Source: Verrucomicrobiales bacterium
Lineage (GTDB): Bacteria > Verrucomicrobiota > Verrucomicrobiia > Verrucomicrobiales > Akkermansiaceae
Direction: 5' to 3'
DNA length: 13,368 nt
NCBI GenBank assembly: GCA_002729295.1
Contig: PBTU01000127.1
Span: forward strand, 1 to 13,368
Made by a program: the position numbers and the translations under genes. Every line of letters begins with the position of its first letter. Positions within the stretch are counted from its first letter, which is position 1. Shown here piece after piece: positions 1 to 6,659 of the stretch. The notes beneath the pieces were generated by a model, which searched no databases, was not told where the DNA came from, and was given only the letters and a program-made list of their open reading frames with translations.

Positions 1-191
1 ATTGTGGCCTGTGTCGATCTGCTCACTGCATCGATTTGCGGGCTTGAGAAATGGGACTGGAGTTTTTAAGCGTCTTCTTTAATTTGTGGATTGAGGAAAA
101 ACGTGCAATCAATTGGGGCCCCTGTGAGTGGGATTGATTAAGTTATCCGAATCGAAAGACTCCGATCCCAAGACTCGTATTTTCTTTATCT

Positions 192-1820
192 ATGTCTGAA
201 GAAGAACAATTCAACTACGAGCTTGAAGATGACTTGGACGAAAAAGGGGGTGCGGCAGGGCTTGTTTTTCTCACTTTATTAATTTTCGCGTTGATCGGAA
301 TCACGGTAGCGATGCCATTTGTCGGGGAAGAGGACCCCGAACTCATTAGTAAGGTGATTCCCGCTGAGAAGTTTGCCCAAATCATCGGAGATTTTCATCC
401 CTTGATTCTGCACCTTCCAATCGGAATCGCCTTTCTCGTGTTCTCTTCAGAGGTTTTCGGATGGCTTTCTTTCGGGCGGTTCAAGCCCAAGACCGACTTG
501 GCTCTTTTCCTGGGGGTGATCACGGCGGTATTTGCCTGCATTACGGGATACGTCAGCATGGATCTGAATGGATACCAGGGTGAGGCTTGGGAAAATCACA
601 TGTGGGGCGGGGTGATCTTCGCGGGTGTTCTCGGTTTGGCCTATCTTGCCAAGCTCTGGGGTGCCCGGAATGACACTCATGGTCCGGTTTATGGAATTCT
701 CCTGATCGCTTCGATGGGAGCTTTGAGCTACGGAGCCCATATTGGCGGAGAGAAAGTGCACGGAACTGACCCGGTAAATGACCTCCTCGTGGAGTTGAAG
801 TTGCTTCCGGAGGAAGAAAGCGAGGACGAAGATCAGGATGGAGATCAGGGCAAGGTGATCAAGGCCCCCGAGGATCGTTTGGCCTATGCCGATGTGGTTG
901 TTCCGATTCTTGAGTCCAAGTGTTTGGCTTGTCATGGCGAAGGGAAAGACCAAAAGAAAAAGGGTGGTCTTTTGATGGATAGTTGGGAAGGGCTTCTCGA
1001 TGGGGGAGAAGAGGCCGCCGCTCTTGTTCCAGGAGACGTGAAGGAAAGTTTCATGATCGAGGTGCTTCATCTTCCTGAAGATGATGATTACCACATGCCT
1101 CCTCCTAAAAAGGATCAGATGGAGGCTCATGAGATCGAGCTTCTCGAGTGGTGGGTCGGAATTCTTCCCGATGGGGACAAGCAGCCTGAAGATAAGACGC
1201 TGAAAGAGTTGAATGCTCCACAGAATATCATCGATGCGGCAGCAAAGTTGGTCACGCCAGAAGAGCTCGCGGCCGCCAAAGCTGCCGAGGAAGCGGCGAA
1301 GAAGCAGGCTGAGGACGAAGCGACTGCAAAGCGGGAAGCGATTGAGGGGGCTCTGAATGACCTCAAGCAGGACGAGATGTTTCAGACCTCCCTGATGTAT
1401 GTCTCTCAGGATTCCACCAATCTTGAATTTACTGCGGTGAGTCTTCGGCAATCGCTTAATGACGAGGGATTTAAAAAGCTGGCTCCGATCGCGGACTTGC
1501 TGACTACGGTGAAAATTGGCTCAACTTCGATCTCCGAGGGAGCCTTGCTCTCCGAGTTGCCCAAGATGAAGAACCTGATAAGGCTTGATCTCAGTGACAT
1601 GGAGATCGGGAGTGGTTCACTCGAAGCTGTGGCCCAGCTTCCCAATCTTGAGTGGCTCAATCTTCACAACACCCAGGTGACGGATGAGGGGTTGCTGAAG
1701 CTCAAAAATCTCTCCAAATTAAAGAAGGTTTACTTATGGAATTCCAAGGCGACGCCCGAAGGTGGGGAGGCGCTTAAAAAAGAGATTCCTGAATTGGAGT
1801 TTTTCTTCGGGAGCAACTAA
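192..1820 (+). CDS. Membrane-anchored DUF2231 / c-type cytochrome / leucine-rich-repeat protein
   Basis: The 542-residue protein has four parts. An acidic N-terminus (1-18) is followed by about five membrane helices (roughly 22-41, 70-92, 103-122, 137-155, 165-185). These carry a DUF2231-like signature, FHPLILHLPIG at 68-78, with further histidines at 136, 163, 183 and 190. After an acidic linker (207-220) comes a Planctomycetes/Verrucomicrobia-type cytochrome c domain. Its haem site is CLACH (C244, C247, H248), with M302 of HMPP as likely distal ligand. An Ala/Glu/Lys-rich helical stretch (about 353-395) leads into leucine-rich repeats (about 410-540). Basic residues in the loops after helices 2 and 4 fit an N-in topology with the haem domain outside the cytoplasmic membrane. 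The role is inferred as electron transfer or redox sensing; the partner is unknown. ATG 192 lacks a clear ribosome-binding site but is the first start before the first membrane helix. The adjacent gene is a paralogue of the soluble half. Confidence 0.88.
   Translation: MSEEEQFNYELEDDLDEKGGAAGLVFLTLLIFALIGITVAMPFVGEEDPELISKVIPAEKFAQIIGDFHPLILHLPIGIAFLVFSSEVFGWLSFGRFKPKTDLALFLGVITAVFACITGYVSMDLNGYQGEAWENHMWGGVIFAGVLGLAYLAKLWGARNDTHGPVYGILLIASMGALSYGAHIGGEKVHGTDPVNDLLVELKLLPEEESEDEDQDGDQGKVIKAPEDRLAYADVVVPILESKCLACHGEGKDQKKKGGLLMDSWEGLLDGGEEAAALVPGDVKESFMIEVLHLPEDDDYHMPPPKKDQMEAHEIELLEWWVGILPDGDKQPEDKTLKELNAPQNIIDAAAKLVTPEELAAAKAAEEAAKKQAEDEATAKREAIEGALNDLKQDEMFQTSLMYVSQDSTNLEFTAVSLRQSLNDEGFKKLAPIADLLTTVKIGSTSISEGALLSELPKMKNLIRLDLSDMEIGSGSLEAVAQLPNLEWLNLHNTQVTDEGLLKLKNLSKLKKVYLWNSKATPEGGEALKKEIPELEFFFGSN
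861..1817 (+). repeat. Copy 1 of tandem gene-internal duplication (cytochrome-LRR cassette)
   Basis: These 957 bases encode residues 224-542 of the DUF2231 cytochrome protein. They align codon for codon with 1998-2954. Similarity starts abruptly at a shared K-A-P and runs to the C-terminal asparagine. I count about 75 residue differences in 319. Many differences are at synonymous sites too, so the duplication is not recent. Confidence 0.88.
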
Positions 1821-1913
1821 TCACGCCGAGCCTGTGAAAAGTAGCTGCAAGATTTCCCAAAAAATCAATTGGAGGCTTTCTGTTGTTTGTTTGTTATGGT
1901 AGGTCTTTCTTAT

Positions 1914-2957
1914 ATGCAAAACAAATCGCTGTGCATCTTTTTGGCCAGTTTCGGGGCTGTAATTTGCGCAAGCTCGGGGGAAAAGCCCAAAAATTTCAAA
2001 GCTCCCGAGAATCGTCTGGCCTATGCCGATGTGGTCGTTCCGATCCTACAGGGCAAGTGCTACGACTGTCATGGCACCGGAAAAGATCAGAAGAAAAAGG
2101 GCGGTCTCTTGTTGGATAGTTGGGAAGGACTTCTCGAGGGGGGAGAAGAAGCTGCCGCTCTTGTCCCGGGAGATGTGAAGGAAAGCTTCATGATCGAGGT
2201 GCTTCTTCTTCCCGAAGACGATGATTATCACATGCCTCCCAAGAAGAAGACCCAAATGGAGGCTCCCGAAATTGCATTTCTCGAGTGGTGGGTAGGAGGT
2301 CTTCCGAAAGGAAAACAACAGCCGAAAGATCAAACTCTCAAGGAGCTGAATGCTCCGCAGAGCATTCTTGATGCGGCTGCTAAATTGGCGTCGCCGGAAG
2401 AGCTCGCTGTAGCGAGAATGGCCCTCGAGTCTGCTAAAAAGAAGGCTGAGGACGCAGCGGCTGCCAAGCGGAAAGCCATCGATGGGGCTTTGAATGCTCT
2501 CAAGCGGGACGAGTTGTTCAAGACCTCCTTGATGTATGTTTCCCAAGATTCCACCGAACTCGAGTTTACCGCAGTAAGCCTTCGGAAATCGCTCAATGAC
2601 GAAGGGTTCAAAAAGCTGGCTCCGATCGCGGACTCTCTCGCCACGGTGAAAGTTGGCTCAACCTTGATCTCCGAGAGCGTTTTGATCTCCGAGTTGCCCA
2701 AGATGAAGAATCTCACCAAGCTGGATCTCAGTCAGACCGAGATTAGTGATGGGGGGCTCGATGCGGTTGCACAGCTGAAAGAACTCGAATGGCTCAATCT
2801 GTATGGCAGTAATGTGACTGATGCAGGTTTGTTGAAACTTAGGGCCTTGCCCAAACTGCAGAAGCTTTACTTGTGGGATTCCAAAGCCACGCCCGAAGGT
2901 GCGGCCGCTCTAAAAAAGGAGCTTCCGGGACTGGAGACCTATTTTGGAGTCAATTAA
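1914..2957 (+). CDS. Exported c-type cytochrome / leucine-rich-repeat protein, tandem paralogue
   Basis: The 347-residue protein matches the soluble half of the upstream gene with no gap over 319 residues, about three quarters identical by eye. It has no membrane-helix domain. Instead it begins with a short signal peptide (MQNKSLCIFLASFGAVIC), so the product should be exported. The cysteine at 18 follows A-V-I, a poor lipobox, so cleavage by signal peptidase I is as likely as lipidation. The haem site is CYDCH (C49, C52, H53) with M107 of HMPP as probable sixth ligand. A charged helical linker and leucine-rich repeats follow. The frame opens at TTG 1869, but ATG 1914 puts the signal peptide at the N-terminus and has a weak GTAGGT about 9 bases upstream, so I chose it. 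It may act with the membrane-bound paralogue; this is inferred from adjacency only. Confidence 0.85.
   Translation: MQNKSLCIFLASFGAVICASSGEKPKNFKAPENRLAYADVVVPILQGKCYDCHGTGKDQKKKGGLLLDSWEGLLEGGEEAAALVPGDVKESFMIEVLLLPEDDDYHMPPKKKTQMEAPEIAFLEWWVGGLPKGKQQPKDQTLKELNAPQSILDAAAKLASPEELAVARMALESAKKKAEDAAAAKRKAIDGALNALKRDELFKTSLMYVSQDSTELEFTAVSLRKSLNDEGFKKLAPIADSLATVKVGSTLISESVLISELPKMKNLTKLDLSQTEISDGGLDAVAQLKELEWLNLYGSNVTDAGLLKLRALPKLQKLYLWDSKATPEGAAALKKELPGLETYFGVN
1998..2954 (+). repeat. Copy 2 of tandem gene-internal duplication (cytochrome-LRR cassette)
   Basis: This is the second copy of the 957-base cassette, the same length as 861-1817. It is joined upstream to a signal peptide instead of the membrane domain. 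The haem CxxCH, the HMPP methionine and the KDQKKKGGLL and GDVKESFMIEV blocks are conserved in both copies. The leucine-rich repeats diverge more. Confidence 0.88.
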
Positions 2958-3008
2958 CTCCCGAGGAATCTGTTTAAAATTACCTCCTTCTCTTATTGTG
3001 AAGTGAAG

Positions 3009-3022
3009 GTTTTTGCAAAAAC
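3009..3022. promoter_or_regulatory. Perfect 14-base palindrome GTTTTTGCAAAAAC
   Basis: The sequence equals its own reverse complement and lies between the second cytochrome gene and the amidase gene, 67 bases before the amidase ATG. It could be an operator for a dimeric regulator. It has no loop and no following T-run, so it is not an intrinsic terminator. A/T-rich palindromes also arise by chance. Confidence 0.3.
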
Positions 3023-3089
3023 TGGGAAAATTTCAGAAAAGTGATCCCATGCTTTCTATCGGCTGGATACTGTGATAAATGGTTATCTT

Positions 3090-3860
3090 ATGCAAACCAA
3101 GGCGCTATGGTTCGCTCTCGCCAGTTTGGGAGTTGGTATTTTTGTAGCGTGCTCTCCGGACCCGCCCATTGTCTCGGCGAGTGATGTCTACCGTCCCTTC
3201 GGCTATGGTTCGGGAAACAAGTACACCGGTATTCATGACAGGTCACAGAAGACGGCGTCTGTTTCGAGATCCACTCCCTCCGTGGGAAGCAGTAGGATCA
3301 GCGCATCCAGTCTCATGAGGCAGGTTGGGATCAAGTATGATTACCTTTCTTACAGGGCGAGAGGTCGGTCTCGTAAGTCGATGAACCCTCGTTATATCAC
3401 CATTCATTCGACCCAAAATTGGAGTAAGGGGGCCGATGCCCGTCGCCATTCTCTGGCGCTCAAACGCGGTGCGCTGGGGCGTCTCTCGTGGCATTACACG
3501 GTTGATGAGGATATCGCGGTGCAACATCTTCCGACGACCGAGCAGGGAAATCACGCCGATTATAATGGTCCGGGAAACCGATACAGCATTGGCATCGAAA
3601 TGTGTGAGCATCCCGGCAATAGCAGATCGGCAACCACCGAGCGAACCGCGAAGCTGGCGGCTTGGTTAATGTATAAACACAAGATCCCTCTTTCCAAAGT
3701 GGTGCCGCATTATACGTGGCCCCGGAAAGGGAAGAATCCTCCTAACAAGAACTGTCCGCATTTCCTTTTGGACAATGGTCGCCCAGGATACAAGTGGAGA
3801 GGTTTTTTGCGTAAGGTGGATTTCTACCATCGCAAAATAGCCTCCGGAGCTTATGGCTAA
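3090..3860 (+). CDS. Lipoprotein N-acetylmuramoyl-L-alanine amidase (Amidase_2 family)
   Basis: The product is a 256-residue peptidoglycan amidase, predicted to cleave the bond between N-acetylmuramic acid and L-alanine. The Amidase_2 fold is shown by ITIHST (H106), an IGIEM segment (E170), VPHYTW (H207) and NCPHF (C222). H106, H207 and C222 are the expected zinc ligands, in the arrangement of XlyA/CwlA-type enzymes. Residues 1-21 form a signal peptide ending in a lipobox-like F-V-A-C (C21), so it is probably a lipoprotein. Residues 22-95 are a Ser/Arg-rich region without a recognised domain. The frame opens at GTG 3072, but ATG 3090 starts directly at the signal peptide. The ribosome-binding site is weak. 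The 3' end overlaps the next gene by 8 bases, suggesting coupled translation. Likely roles are wall recycling or remodelling. Confidence 0.87.
   Translation: MQTKALWFALASLGVGIFVACSPDPPIVSASDVYRPFGYGSGNKYTGIHDRSQKTASVSRSTPSVGSSRISASSLMRQVGIKYDYLSYRARGRSRKSMNPRYITIHSTQNWSKGADARRHSLALKRGALGRLSWHYTVDEDIAVQHLPTTEQGNHADYNGPGNRYSIGIEMCEHPGNSRSATTERTAKLAAWLMYKHKIPLSKVVPHYTWPRKGKNPPNKNCPHFLLDNGRPGYKWRGFLRKVDFYHRKIASGAYG
3846..3849 (+). promoter_or_regulatory. Ribosome-binding site (GGAG) for the cysteine-cluster gene
   Basis: GGAG lies 3 bases before ATG 3853, inside the last codons of the amidase gene. It is one of the few recognisable Shine-Dalgarno motifs in the window and supports the start that overlaps the amidase stop in ATGGCTAA. 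Confidence 0.5.
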
Positions 3861-4203
3861 AGCAGAGGATGGACTTTGGTATCAATGCCAGCGTTGCACC
3901 AACTGTTGTAAGTGGGAGGGCGATGTCGTTTTGGAAGAGGGAGAGGTTGAAGTGATTGCCGATTATCTTGGAATTCCTCTCTATGAATTCGTGAAGGACT
4001 ATACCCGGTTGCGCGAGAATCGCTTGGGCCTATCTCTCATCGATAAGTCGGGGACTACCGAGTGTATCATGCTCGATGGAAGAAATTGCCGTCTTCAGGA
4101 GGTCAAACCGGTGCAGTGTGCCGGTTTCCCAAATCGATGGAACTTTCCTAACTGGCGGGAGGCGTGCGAGGCCACTCCCATTGTTTGTGAACCCGAAGTC
4201 TGA
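3853..4203 (+). CDS. YkgJ-family cysteine-cluster protein
   Basis: The 116-residue protein opens with CQRCTNCC (C12, C15, C18, C19), the CxxCxxCC signature of the YkgJ/UPF0153 putative zinc- or iron-binding family. More cysteines sit at 71, 79, 89, 105 and 112, and the QCAGFP segment around C89 is typical of the family. Such proteins are thought to bind a metal or an Fe-S cluster; some relatives are annotated as flagellin lysine N-methylases, but this short form has no evident methylase part. There is no signal peptide, so it is cytoplasmic. Its ATG overlaps the amidase stop by 8 bases, so the two are almost certainly cotranscribed, though no functional link is known. It ends 3 bases before the msrA stop on the other strand. 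Confidence 0.85.
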   Translation: MAKAEDGLWYQCQRCTNCCKWEGDVVLEEGEVEVIADYLGIPLYEFVKDYTRLRENRLGLSLIDKSGTTECIMLDGRNCRLQEVKPVQCAGFPNRWNFPNWREACEATPIVCEPEV

Positions 4204-4206
4204 CTC

Positions 4207-4806
4207 CTATTTTTCCAAGTTAAGCTTTTCGAGCTTGGGAGTGATGACCGCCCGGCAGTAGGGGTTTTTGTTCTTCATTCGGGCGTAGTAGTTTTGATGA
4301 TCTTCCTGCGCCTTATAGAAGACTCCGACTTTACGGATCTTGGTCACGATTGGCTTTGCAAAGGCCTCCTGAGCGGTCTTTTTGGACCACTCGGCATCCG
4401 CTTTTTGTTCGTCGGTGTGGTAGAAAATGTTGCTGGTGTAGCGCTCGCCGATGTCGGCACCCTGGCCAAGCGGGTTGGTGGGGTCATGAGCTTTCCAGAA
4501 CCATTTTAGGATGGTTTTGGTGGAGATGGTCTTGGGATTGTAAACCACGTTGATAACCTCGATGTGACCGGTCGTTCCTTCGCAAACCTGTTTGTAGGTC
4601 GGGTTGGGAATGTGGCCCCCCATGAATCCTGAGGTTACAGAAGCCACGCCGTCGAGTTGCTGGAAGACGGCTTCGACGCACCAGTAGCAGCCTCCGCCTA
4701 GGGTGATGGTAATGTGGTCTTTGGGCACGGTTTCTTTGTCTGCTTCGGATTTACAGGCTGCGATGCTCAATACGAAGAATGAAATGATTGTATATAGGGT
4801 TTTCAC
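4207..4806 (-). CDS. msrA: Peptide-methionine (S)-S-oxide reductase MsrA, probable lipoprotein
   Basis: The 199-residue enzyme reduces methionine S-sulfoxide in proteins. The active site is GGGCYWCVEAVF, with catalytic C40 and a second cysteine C43. Other family marks are TGHIEV (E83), the variant GADIGERYTS block (canonical form G-x-D-x-G-x-Q-Y) and a C-terminal PYCR (C184), a likely recycling cysteine. Residues 1-18 (MKTLYTIISFFVLSIAAC) form a signal peptide ending in an I-A-A-C lipobox, so the enzyme should act at the outside of the cytoplasmic membrane or in the periplasm. The start is GTG 4806; it fits the signal peptide, while the ribosome-binding site is poor. It lies 9 bases after the helical-repeat gene on the same strand, so both probably share a transcript. 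No msrB is visible in the window. Confidence 0.93.
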   Translation of the reverse strand: MKTLYTIISFFVLSIAACKSEADKETVPKDHITITLGGGCYWCVEAVFQQLDGVASVTSGFMGGHIPNPTYKQVCEGTTGHIEVINVVYNPKTISTKTILKWFWKAHDPTNPLGQGADIGERYTSNIFYHTDEQKADAEWSKKTAQEAFAKPIVTKIRKVGVFYKAQEDHQNYYARMKNKNPYCRAVITPKLEKLNLEK

Positions 4807-4815
4807 GGTCTTTGC

Positions 4816-6108
4816 TTACTTGGGTTTTTGGGACTCTTCGAGTCGGTATTCGAGGCGCTTCTGAATGCCTTCGGGGACAGGATTGTTTTGCACGTAGTCA
4901 TAAGCCCCCTTCATGTCCCGTTTGGCCCAATCTCCGATGGTGCGGTGGGCGGTGCGGGCCCGCTCGCGCTCGTTGGTCATTTTCATGATCCAATCAAACC
5001 CAAGTTCCGGGGTTTCGCGCATGGAATTCCAGACGAGGGTTTGCACCGTGCGGTCGAATGCCGGGTCTCCTTCGTGTTGCGAAAGCCAGGCGGAGGCCGC
5101 GACAACTCCGCTTTGATCAATGATGGCGTCGATGAGCTCGGGAGCTGCCGAAGAGGCGATTTCAGTGGGTTGGCTGTCCACCCAAGCCTGTGCCTCATTC
5201 AAATCGCTCGCAGCCCACTTTTCGACAATGTCGTCAGCGGAATTTTTGAGAGCCTCCTCGCTCACGCTGACAGCCCATTCGATCGCTTCCTTGGGATTGC
5301 TCTCGGCCATTTTGTCGGCCAGGCGGGCGGCTGCTCCGGCCTGAAGTTGTTCGTCCGAGAGACGGGAAATCCATTCCTTGGTGGCCTCGGTTCCTTCGCG
5401 GTTGAGGGAGTCGAAAACAGAGTCCAGGGCCTCGGAGCGTCCACGGGAGTAGGGCAGCTCTTCGAGGAGTTGGGTGGCGCGCGGCATGTCTTGCGAAGCA
5501 ATCCCTTTGATCACCCCTACGAGCCATGGATTGGCCGAATCCCGGGTGTCTTTTCCTTCTTCGAAGTTTTCCTTGGCCCAAGAAATTGCGGATTCAGGAT
5601 CATTTTTGGCCCATGATGCGAGAATCGTTTGGCGGGCGAAAGAGCCTCTTGTTTTCTCGCTTGCGTAGGCAAGGGCTTGAAGTGGGTCGACCTTGGCCCA
5701 GGCGGTGAGGAGAATGCCGTATTCTCCGAATTGTTGGTCATCGACACCAAAACTGCGGTAGTAGTCCACAACCGCGAGGAACTGATCCGGGCTCAGGTTT
5801 TCGACCAATCCGAGAAATCCCTGTGCCCTGGAAATCGGGTCGGTGATGGCGAGTAGATCGTCAACGGACAATTGGAGTTCGTCCGGAGTTTCCCTGCCCG
5901 TGAGTGTGCGCCCACCTCTATTTGAAGATTTGGAAGAGGTGGCGGTATTTCGGGAAATAGCCCGGCTTGGGCCTGAGTTTGATATTTGGGTGCTGTTATT
6001 CGCTTCTGTCGAATTGGATGGAGCGTCGGAGTTGGTCCGTCCGATGAAGAAGGCGGCTCCGCAGCTGAGAGCCCATCCGGCGGCGATAAAAGTAGCTTTT
6101 TTGTCCAT
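4816..6108 (-). CDS. Membrane-anchored helical-repeat protein (W-A-x-x-D-P repeats), copy A
   Basis: This 430-residue protein has no function I can name. Residues 6-23 form one hydrophobic segment (membrane anchor or uncleaved signal), followed by a Ser/Asn/Thr-rich stretch (24-75) that looks like a flexible spacer. From about 80 on it is all-helical, with recurring units of the type AWAKVDPLQALAYA. Units are visible near 136, 165, 202, 266, 297, 361 and 393. The pattern suggests a TPR- or HEAT-like solenoid, probably extracytoplasmic and used for protein binding. It aligns end to end with the product of 7083-8372 (429 residues). ATG 6108 is chosen because it directly precedes the anchor; it lacks a good ribosome-binding site. 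TATGAT at 6122-6127 on this strand is a possible -10 box without a convincing -35. It is probably cotranscribed with msrA, 9 bases downstream. Confidence 0.82.
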   Translation of the reverse strand: MDKKATFIAAGWALSCGAAFFIGRTNSDAPSNSTEANNSTQISNSGPSRAISRNTATSSKSSNRGGRTLTGRETPDELQLSVDDLLAITDPISRAQGFLGLVENLSPDQFLAVVDYYRSFGVDDQQFGEYGILLTAWAKVDPLQALAYASEKTRGSFARQTILASWAKNDPESAISWAKENFEEGKDTRDSANPWLVGVIKGIASQDMPRATQLLEELPYSRGRSEALDSVFDSLNREGTEATKEWISRLSDEQLQAGAAARLADKMAESNPKEAIEWAVSVSEEALKNSADDIVEKWAASDLNEAQAWVDSQPTEIASSAAPELIDAIIDQSGVVAASAWLSQHEGDPAFDRTVQTLVWNSMRETPELGFDWIMKMTNERERARTAHRTIGDWAKRDMKGAYDYVQNNPVPEGIQKRLEYRLEESQKPK

Positions 6109-6202
6109 CTCGCGTTATTTTATCATAAATCTACCCAAAAACAGCCGGGATTTTTTCAATCTAACGGTTGCTGGATCGGCAAGACGTGACTATTGCTCCC
6201 TC

Positions 6203-6637
6203 ATGAAGATTCTTGAAGATGATTCCGCCGTTATGTCAAAGGCGCGCGAGCTTTGCTCCACGATTGCCGAAGATGCAGATTTTCAGCAATTATTGGCGAA
6301 GGTTGAGACTTTTCTACACAATGATGAAGCTCGGCTGGCCTATCAATCGGTGCACGAAAGCGGTGAGGCCCTGAATCAGAAGCAGCAGGCTGGACTGGAG
6401 CTTGCCGATTCGGAAGTCGCCCAGTTTGAGTCGGCTCGTAAATCTTTGCTGACCAATCCGATTGCTTCGGAATTTCTCGGAGCGCAAAAGGATCTCGAAA
6501 GCCTTCAGATGACTGTCGGTCGGCTGGTTGGGATGACGCTTGAGCTGGGACGCGTGCCGACGTCAGAAGACATTGCTCAAAGCCAGAGCGGCGGTTGCTG
6601 CGGCGGCGAGGGTGGTGGCGGTGGATGCGGCTGCTAA
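6203..6637 (+). CDS. YlbF/YmcA-family protein with Gly/Cys-rich C-terminal tail
   Basis: The 144-residue protein has the helical YlbF/YmcA (Com_YlbF) layout. It contains a region like ADFQQLLAKVETFLHNDEAR (about 25-44) and a long amphipathic helix, then NPIASEFLGAQKDLESL (about 85-101), typical of the family's second half. In Bacillus, YlbF (RicF) works with YmcA (RicA) and YaaT (RicT) in a complex that binds Fe-S clusters and supports RNA maturation and development. Whether this holds here is unknown. The last 15 residues are almost only Gly and Cys (C132, C133, C142, C144), a possible metal or cluster site. ATG 6203 is chosen because homology starts there; upstream codons of the frame are antisense to the neighbouring gene. 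No Shine-Dalgarno is visible. A gene of unknown function follows after 22 bases. Confidence 0.82.
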   Translation: MKILEDDSAVMSKARELCSTIAEDADFQQLLAKVETFLHNDEARLAYQSVHESGEALNQKQQAGLELADSEVAQFESARKSLLTNPIASEFLGAQKDLESLQMTVGRLVGMTLELGRVPTSEDIAQSQSGGCCGGEGGGGGCGC

Positions 6638-6659
6638 TTGATTCCAAGGTTTCAGGAGC

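Noticed and set aside
1..69. Open frame from base 1 to a TAA at 67-69 that could be the 3' end of an upstream gene
   Set aside because: Only 22 codons, all three forward frames are open for a similar short stretch, and no motif is visible, so it cannot be supported.
107..139. Inverted repeat AATCAAT / ATTGATT around a GGGGCCCC core upstream of the first gene
   Set aside because: Seven-base arms with a 19-base gap and no T-run; it is not a convincing terminator or operator.
447..1451. Long open frame antisense to the first cytochrome gene
   Set aside because: It opposes a gene with clear domains and its translation shows no recognisable motif; the paralogue region has a similar antisense frame, as expected from shared codon bias.
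4215..4239. CCAAG / CTTGG inverted repeat at the end of msrA
   Set aside because: Five-base arms, inside coding sequence, and the T-run lies on the wrong side for + strand termination.
4828..5616. 262-codon open frame on the + strand opposite the copy-A repeat gene
   Set aside because: Composition is that of a shadow frame, and the opposite strand carries a repeat protein with a full-length paralogue.
5843..6202. N-terminal extension of the ylbF-like frame
   Set aside because: It is antisense to the repeat-protein gene, and YlbF homology begins at ATG 6203.
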